Position numbers and translations under genes: made by a program. A stretch of 64,000 bases of DNA, taken from contig JAJKFL010000010.1 in the NCBI GenBank assembly GCA_021186555.1, positions 23,244,679 through 23,308,678 on the forward strand. The letters run 5' to 3'. Source of the DNA: Reticulitermes speratus. Taxonomy: Eukaryota; Arthropoda; Insecta; Blattodea; Rhinotermitidae. The number at the start of each line of letters is the position of its first letter. Within the stretch, counting starts at the first letter, position 1. Positions 62,101-64,000 of the stretch are shown one piece after another. The notes under the pieces were generated by a model that was given only the letters and a program-made list of their open reading frames with translations, made no database searches and was not told where the DNA came from.

Positions 62101-64000
62101 AGTGAAATAATCGCTGTTTGTTCTGAGATCCACACAAAACACATAAATACAGTCCGTACCGCGCAGTAAACACACACCGTCTCAGTTATACAAACCAGTC
62201 AGTTAATGTTGTACAGTGAAATAATCGCTGTTTGTTCTGAGATCCACACAAAACACATAAATACAGTCCGTACCGCGCAGTAAACACACACCTTCTCAGT
62301 TATACAAACCAGTCAGTTAATGCTGTACAGTGAAATAATCGCTGTTTGTTCTGAGATCCACACAAAACACATAAATACAGTCCGTACCGCGCAGTAAACA
62401 CACTCCGTCTCAGTTATACAAACCAGTCAGTTAATGTTGTACAGTGAAATAATCGCTGTTTGTTCTGAGATCCACACAAAACACATAAATACAGTCCGTA
62501 CCGCGCAGTAAACACACACCGTCTCAGTTATACAAACCAGTCAGTTAATGCTGTACAGTGAAATAATCGCTGTTTGTTCTGAGATTCACACAAAACACAT
62601 AAATACAGTCCGTACCGCGCAGTAAACACACTCCGTCTCAGTTATACAAACCAGTCAGTTAATGTTGTACAGTGAAATAATCGCTGTTTGTTCTGAGATC
62701 CACACAAAACACATAAATACAGTCCGTACCGCGCAGTAAACACACACCGTCTCAGTTATACAAACCAGTCAGTTAATGCTGTACAGTGAAATAATCGCTG
62801 TTTGTTCTGAGATCCACACAAAACACATAAATACAGTCCGTACCGCGCAGTAAACACACTCCGTCTCAGTTATACAAACCAGTCAGTTAATGTTGTACAG
62901 TGAAATAATCGCTGTTTGTTCTGAGATCCACACAAAACACATAAATACAGTTCGTACCGCGCAGTAAACACACTCCGTCTCAGTTATACAAACCAGTCAG
63001 TTAATGCTGTACAGTGAAATAATCGCTGTTTGTTCTGAGATCCACACAAAACACATAAATACAGTCCGTACCGCGCAGTAAACACACTCCGTCTCAGTTA
63101 TACAAACCAGTCAGTTAATGTTGTACAGTGAAATAATCGCTGTTTGTTCTGAGATCCACACAAAACACATAAATACAGTCCGTACCGCGCAGTAAACACA
63201 CTCCTTCTCAGTTATACAAACCAGTCAGTTAATGTTGTACAGTGAAATAATCGCTGTTTGTTCTGAGATCCACACAAAACACATAAATACAGTCCGTACC
63301 GCGCAGTAAACACACTCCGTCTCAGTTATACAAACCAGTCAGTTAATGCGCTCCACCTGTCCCTATCCTGAGCCATATCAATCCAGTCCATGCCCCCCCA
63401 TCCCACTTCTTGAAGATCCATTTTAATATTATCCTCCCATCTACGTCTGGGTCTTCCAAGTGGTCTCCTTCCCTCAGGTCTCCCCACCAAAATCCTGTAT
63501 GCACCTCTCCCTCCCCTGTACGTGCTACATGCCCCGCCCACCTCATTCTTCTTGATTTGATCACCCGAATAATATTTGGTGATGAGTACAGAGCATTAAG
63601 TTCCTCGTTATGTAGTCTTCTCGAAACATAGTCACTGCAGTTGATATTGCTAAGTACATGTCATTATATGACAGAGCCACAAAATTGTCTTTTTCTTGTT
63701 ATAAGCAGATGCGTTTTCTTGTGCATCGATAAATCCTACAGATCTTTTTTTTTATCTTTCAGGATCTCTTTGACTTACAAGAAGACGATTTGTAAGTACA
63801 TAACACCTGCGTTTGAGAAACTTTAACAGTTTGTACACTACGTTAGTGTATGGAGTCTATGGGATATGTTGTTACGTTACAATGCGTTTAGTGTATGGTG
63901 TCTAGGGGATATGTTGTTACGTTACAATGCGTTAGTGTATGGTGTCTATGGGATATGTTGTTACGTTACAATGCGTTAGTGTATGGTGTCTATGGGATAT
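53026..64000 (+). CDS. scarlet: Scarlet-type ABCG half-transporter, partial (runs off the window)
   Basis: Half-transporter partner of White; in Drosophila the pair loads ommochrome precursors into eye pigment granules. Exons: 53026-53194, 55394-55492, 55567-55703, 56447-56617, 57672-57910, 61202-61394 and probably 63763-63791. They encode about 345 residues covering the complete nucleotide-binding domain: Walker A GGSGAGKS (~71-78), Q-loop MHQEDLF (~116-122), signature LSGGEKKRL (~179-187), Walker [10 protein letters not shown] (~202-210), H-loop IHQPSSE (~235-241). GDYMHRLSG and [14 protein letters not shown] fit Scarlet better than White or Brown. The membrane domain lies beyond 64000. Confidence 0.92.
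53453..53735 (-). mobile_element. tRNA-derived SINE, family B
   Basis: 'aaatttaccctggagcaggc' to 'ccgactgagctatcgcggcc', in scarlet intron 1. Confidence 0.83.
53790..53942 (-). mobile_element. SINE family C fragment
   Basis: Head complement at the right ('gccggagccataacatggc') with 'gggatcgaacgcgg'; truncated at its 3' part and diverged. Confidence 0.65.
54030..54595. repeat. ~36-bp minisatellite, ~16 copies (scarlet intron 1)
   Basis: Unit 'gtagactgtcgttcagtttg' plus 'tagtacagccctgcgt', with a C-run length variant (35 or 36 bp) and a g/t variant in 'actgtcg/actttcg'. Confidence 0.93.
54640..54895 (-). mobile_element. Foldback-type element with hammerhead-like hairpin
   Basis: Inverted homologue of 7017-7260. 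Minus-strand motif at 54696-54740. A possible second arm ('gtcaaccaacagacgtgcag') reappears at 55313, suggesting the SINE at 54910-55145 inserted inside this element. Confidence 0.65.
54910..55145 (-). mobile_element. tRNA-derived SINE, family D
   Basis: 'agacagtcggcacatgaagg' to 'gcttgtagcgcagtgcctca', B box complement 'ggaatcgaacccgcga'. Confidence 0.83.
55394..55492 (+). CDS. scarlet: scarlet exon 2 (Walker A)
   Basis: Completes V57 then [32 protein letters not shown]. The entry intron has the same position and phase (1) as white intron 2. Acceptor 'attttgacag', donor GTAAGC, phase 1. Only 99 bp. Confidence 0.96.
55567..55703 (+). CDS. scarlet: scarlet exon 3 (Q-loop)
   Basis: Completes A90 then [45 protein letters not shown]. 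Separated from exon 2 by a 74-bp intron absent from white. Phase 0 end with donor GTAAGA, at the same place as white exon 3. Confidence 0.95.
55863..56122 (+). mobile_element. tRNA-derived SINE, family A
   Basis: 'gattccagtggccgagcggt' head (A box closest to tRNA consensus among copies), GGTTCGAAACC, ends 'ggggctgtcgcgccattg' plus A-rich tail. Confidence 0.87.
56447..56617 (+). CDS. scarlet: scarlet exon 4 (ABC signature)
   Basis: 57 codons, phase 0 both sides: [57 protein letters not shown]. 'RLRLDRR' is identical in Drosophila Scarlet. Equivalent to white exons 4 and 5 joined; the white intron between them is absent. Donor GTACAA. Confidence 0.95.
56713..57470 (+). mobile_element. SINE family B2 split by a foldback element
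   Basis: 56713-56765 is the early body ('gaatcccggtagggagaaaa', 'cttccagaccgctctt') and 57289-57470 the rest ('gaagtgaggttgaccactc' to 'ttcatggtgtggacagg'). The interrupted site shows 'ttccagaccg' on both sides of the insert. Confidence 0.75.
56768..57288. mobile_element. Foldback element with hammerhead-like hairpins
   Basis: Inverted arms ('acaaccaacaaattcacttt' near 56808 and complement near 57255-57280) of ~170 bp around a ~180-bp interior. Motif with a perfect GGCTG/CAGCC helix and CGAAACATGTG on the minus strand at 56855-56892 and plus strand at 57200-57238. Confidence 0.8.
57672..57910 (+). CDS. scarlet: scarlet exon 5 (Walker B, H-loop)
   Basis: [79 protein letters not shown] and AG. 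239 bp, phase 0 in and 2 out, exactly like white exon 6. Acceptor 'tgtgtgcag', donor GTAAGT. Confidence 0.96.
57911..58200. other. scarlet intron 5, start
   Basis: Intron 5 runs 57911-61201. Four 'acaacagaca'-type 10-bp repeats lie at 58010-58045. No exon is seen. Confidence 0.45.
58210..58385 (+). mobile_element. Decayed hairpin element
   Basis: CCCTGATGATGGCTCTTGC, CCGAAACATATGTAGGGG at 58296-58338. The weak helix suggests an old copy. Confidence 0.5.
58430..58540 (-). mobile_element. LINE family 2 3'-end fragment (diverged)
   Basis: 'ccgcagtttatggaacccca' resembles 'ccgcgttttatggaacccga' at 8478, the 3' edge of family-2 LINE copies. Low similarity afterwards. Confidence 0.4.
58570..58960. 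mobile_element. Hairpin elements with well-preserved hammerhead-like motifs
   Basis: Two motifs. Plus strand 58708-58752: GTCC, CTGAAGA, GAACCT/AGGTTC helix, CGAAACATGTT, GGAC. Minus strand 58850-58898: GTCC, CTGATGA, GATCCC/GGGATC helix, CGAAACATGTA, GGAC. Element borders are unclear. Confidence 0.65.
58967..59334. mobile_element. Long foldback element with two hammerhead-like hairpins
   Basis: Inverted arms of ~175 bp ('gttaagtcaccaactgaatg' and complement). Motif on minus 59038-59086 (ACACCC, CTGAGGA, GGCTTC/GAAGCC helix, GGGTGT) and on plus 59208-59262. The central 'tacaatgaccaatgta' segment is also inverted. Confidence 0.85.
59335..59690. other. scarlet intron 5, unassigned
   Basis: T/C-rich, open in one plus frame but with no similarity. 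Immediately precedes the exon-derived array. Confidence 0.35.
59695..61201. repeat. 66/67-bp array built from the scarlet exon 6 splice acceptor and exon start
   Basis: 22 tandem copies plus the true exon (23). Each contains the pyrimidine-rich acceptor 'cttctgttgcctacag' (or ctgcag) followed by 'tcacggatatcagtgcccgc' and 'agacgcacagccctgcag', which are the first ~38 bases of scarlet exon 6. Copies start at 59737, and 60403 repeats 59737 with a 666-bp higher-order period (10 units). All three plus frames stay open for ~1.5 kb, including the frame that runs into the real exon. Confidence 0.95.
61202..61394 (+). CDS. scarlet: scarlet exon 6
   Basis: Completes S272 then [64 protein letters not shown]. 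Aligns with Drosophila Scarlet 'NHGYYCPEAYNPADFLIGVL'. Entry phase 2 matches exon 5 and white exon 7. Acceptor 'ttgcctacag' at 61201 is the last of 23 near-identical copies; donor GTGAGG, phase 0. Confidence 0.93.
61630..61895 (-). mobile_element. tRNA-derived SINE, family B (head decayed)
   Basis: 'ggtaatcaccctataacctg' to 'cgtagcgagtcgctatacga'; the A box end is lost. Confidence 0.78.
61910..63348. repeat. 114-bp satellite, inverted relative to white intron 10
   Basis: About 12.5 copies of the complement of the 41995-44835 unit ('cagtccgtaccgcgcagtaa', 'cagtgaaataatcgctgttt'). Units are very similar, with t/a variants in 'cactccg/cacaccg'. It ends abruptly in a LINE fragment at 63349. Confidence 0.95.
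63349..63600 (-). mobile_element. Non-LTR retrotransposon fragment (family 2, RT C-terminus)
   Basis: Minus-strand blocks [59 protein letters not shown] in two frames; one shift. Confidence 0.85.
63763..63791 (+). CDS. scarlet: Probable scarlet exon 7 (29-bp mini-exon)
   Basis: Strong acceptor (T-rich tract then 'atctttcag') and perfect donor GTAAGT enclose DLFDLQEDD plus TT, phase 0 in as exon 6 requires. Acidic linker sequence fits the variable stretch between the nucleotide-binding and membrane domains. No similarity proof is possible at this length. Confidence 0.5.
63832..64000. repeat. 44/45-bp minisatellite, continuing beyond the window
   Basis: Nearly four copies of 'gttagtgtatggtgtctatg' plus 'ggatatgttgttacgttacaatgc' in two parts. 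Confidence 0.92.

Overview
The window looks like insect nuclear DNA. Two multi-exon genes of the ABCG (White/Scarlet/Brown) half-transporter family lie head to tail on the + strand, in very large repeat-filled introns. There are several tRNA-derived SINE families, decayed non-LTR retrotransposons, mariner/Tigger-type MITEs, foldback elements and a dozen or more independent minisatellites. The SINE and LINE types, the intron sizes and the protein sequences suggest a polyneopteran insect, most likely Blattodea (cockroach or termite). That placement is an inference from remembered repeat and protein patterns, not a search result.

Layout. 1-17388: no gene recognised; LINE fragments, SINEs, MITEs, foldbacks, a 39-bp array (1419-2350) and a 42-bp array (14190-16253). 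17389-49255: a complete white orthologue in 13 coding exons, about 694 residues, with one missing base in exon 12. Its introns carry arrays with units of 53, 38, 35, 32, 43, 114, 12 and 27 bp. 49256-53025: intergenic, with SINEs, a TA-rich array, a 23-bp array and a Tigger-like MITE ending 25 bp before the next start codon. 53026-64000: a scarlet orthologue, partial (first 6 exons plus a probable mini-exon), running off the right edge; its introns hold 36-bp, 66/67-bp, 114-bp and 44/45-bp arrays.

How the genes work together. In Drosophila, White pairs with Scarlet in pigment-granule membranes to import tryptophan-derived ommochrome precursors. Here the two partners are about 3.8 kb apart, in the same orientation, and share four intron positions with identical phase, as expected from an old tandem duplication.

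The most unusual things seen are these. (1) A 23-copy array whose unit is the 3' splice site plus the first ~38 coding bases of scarlet exon 6. (2) A 27-bp array in white whose last unit is the exon 12 splice acceptor. (3) A 39-bp array that is the amplified 3' end of a LINE reading frame. (4) Numerous hairpin loci sharing a covarying, hammerhead-ribozyme-like core.
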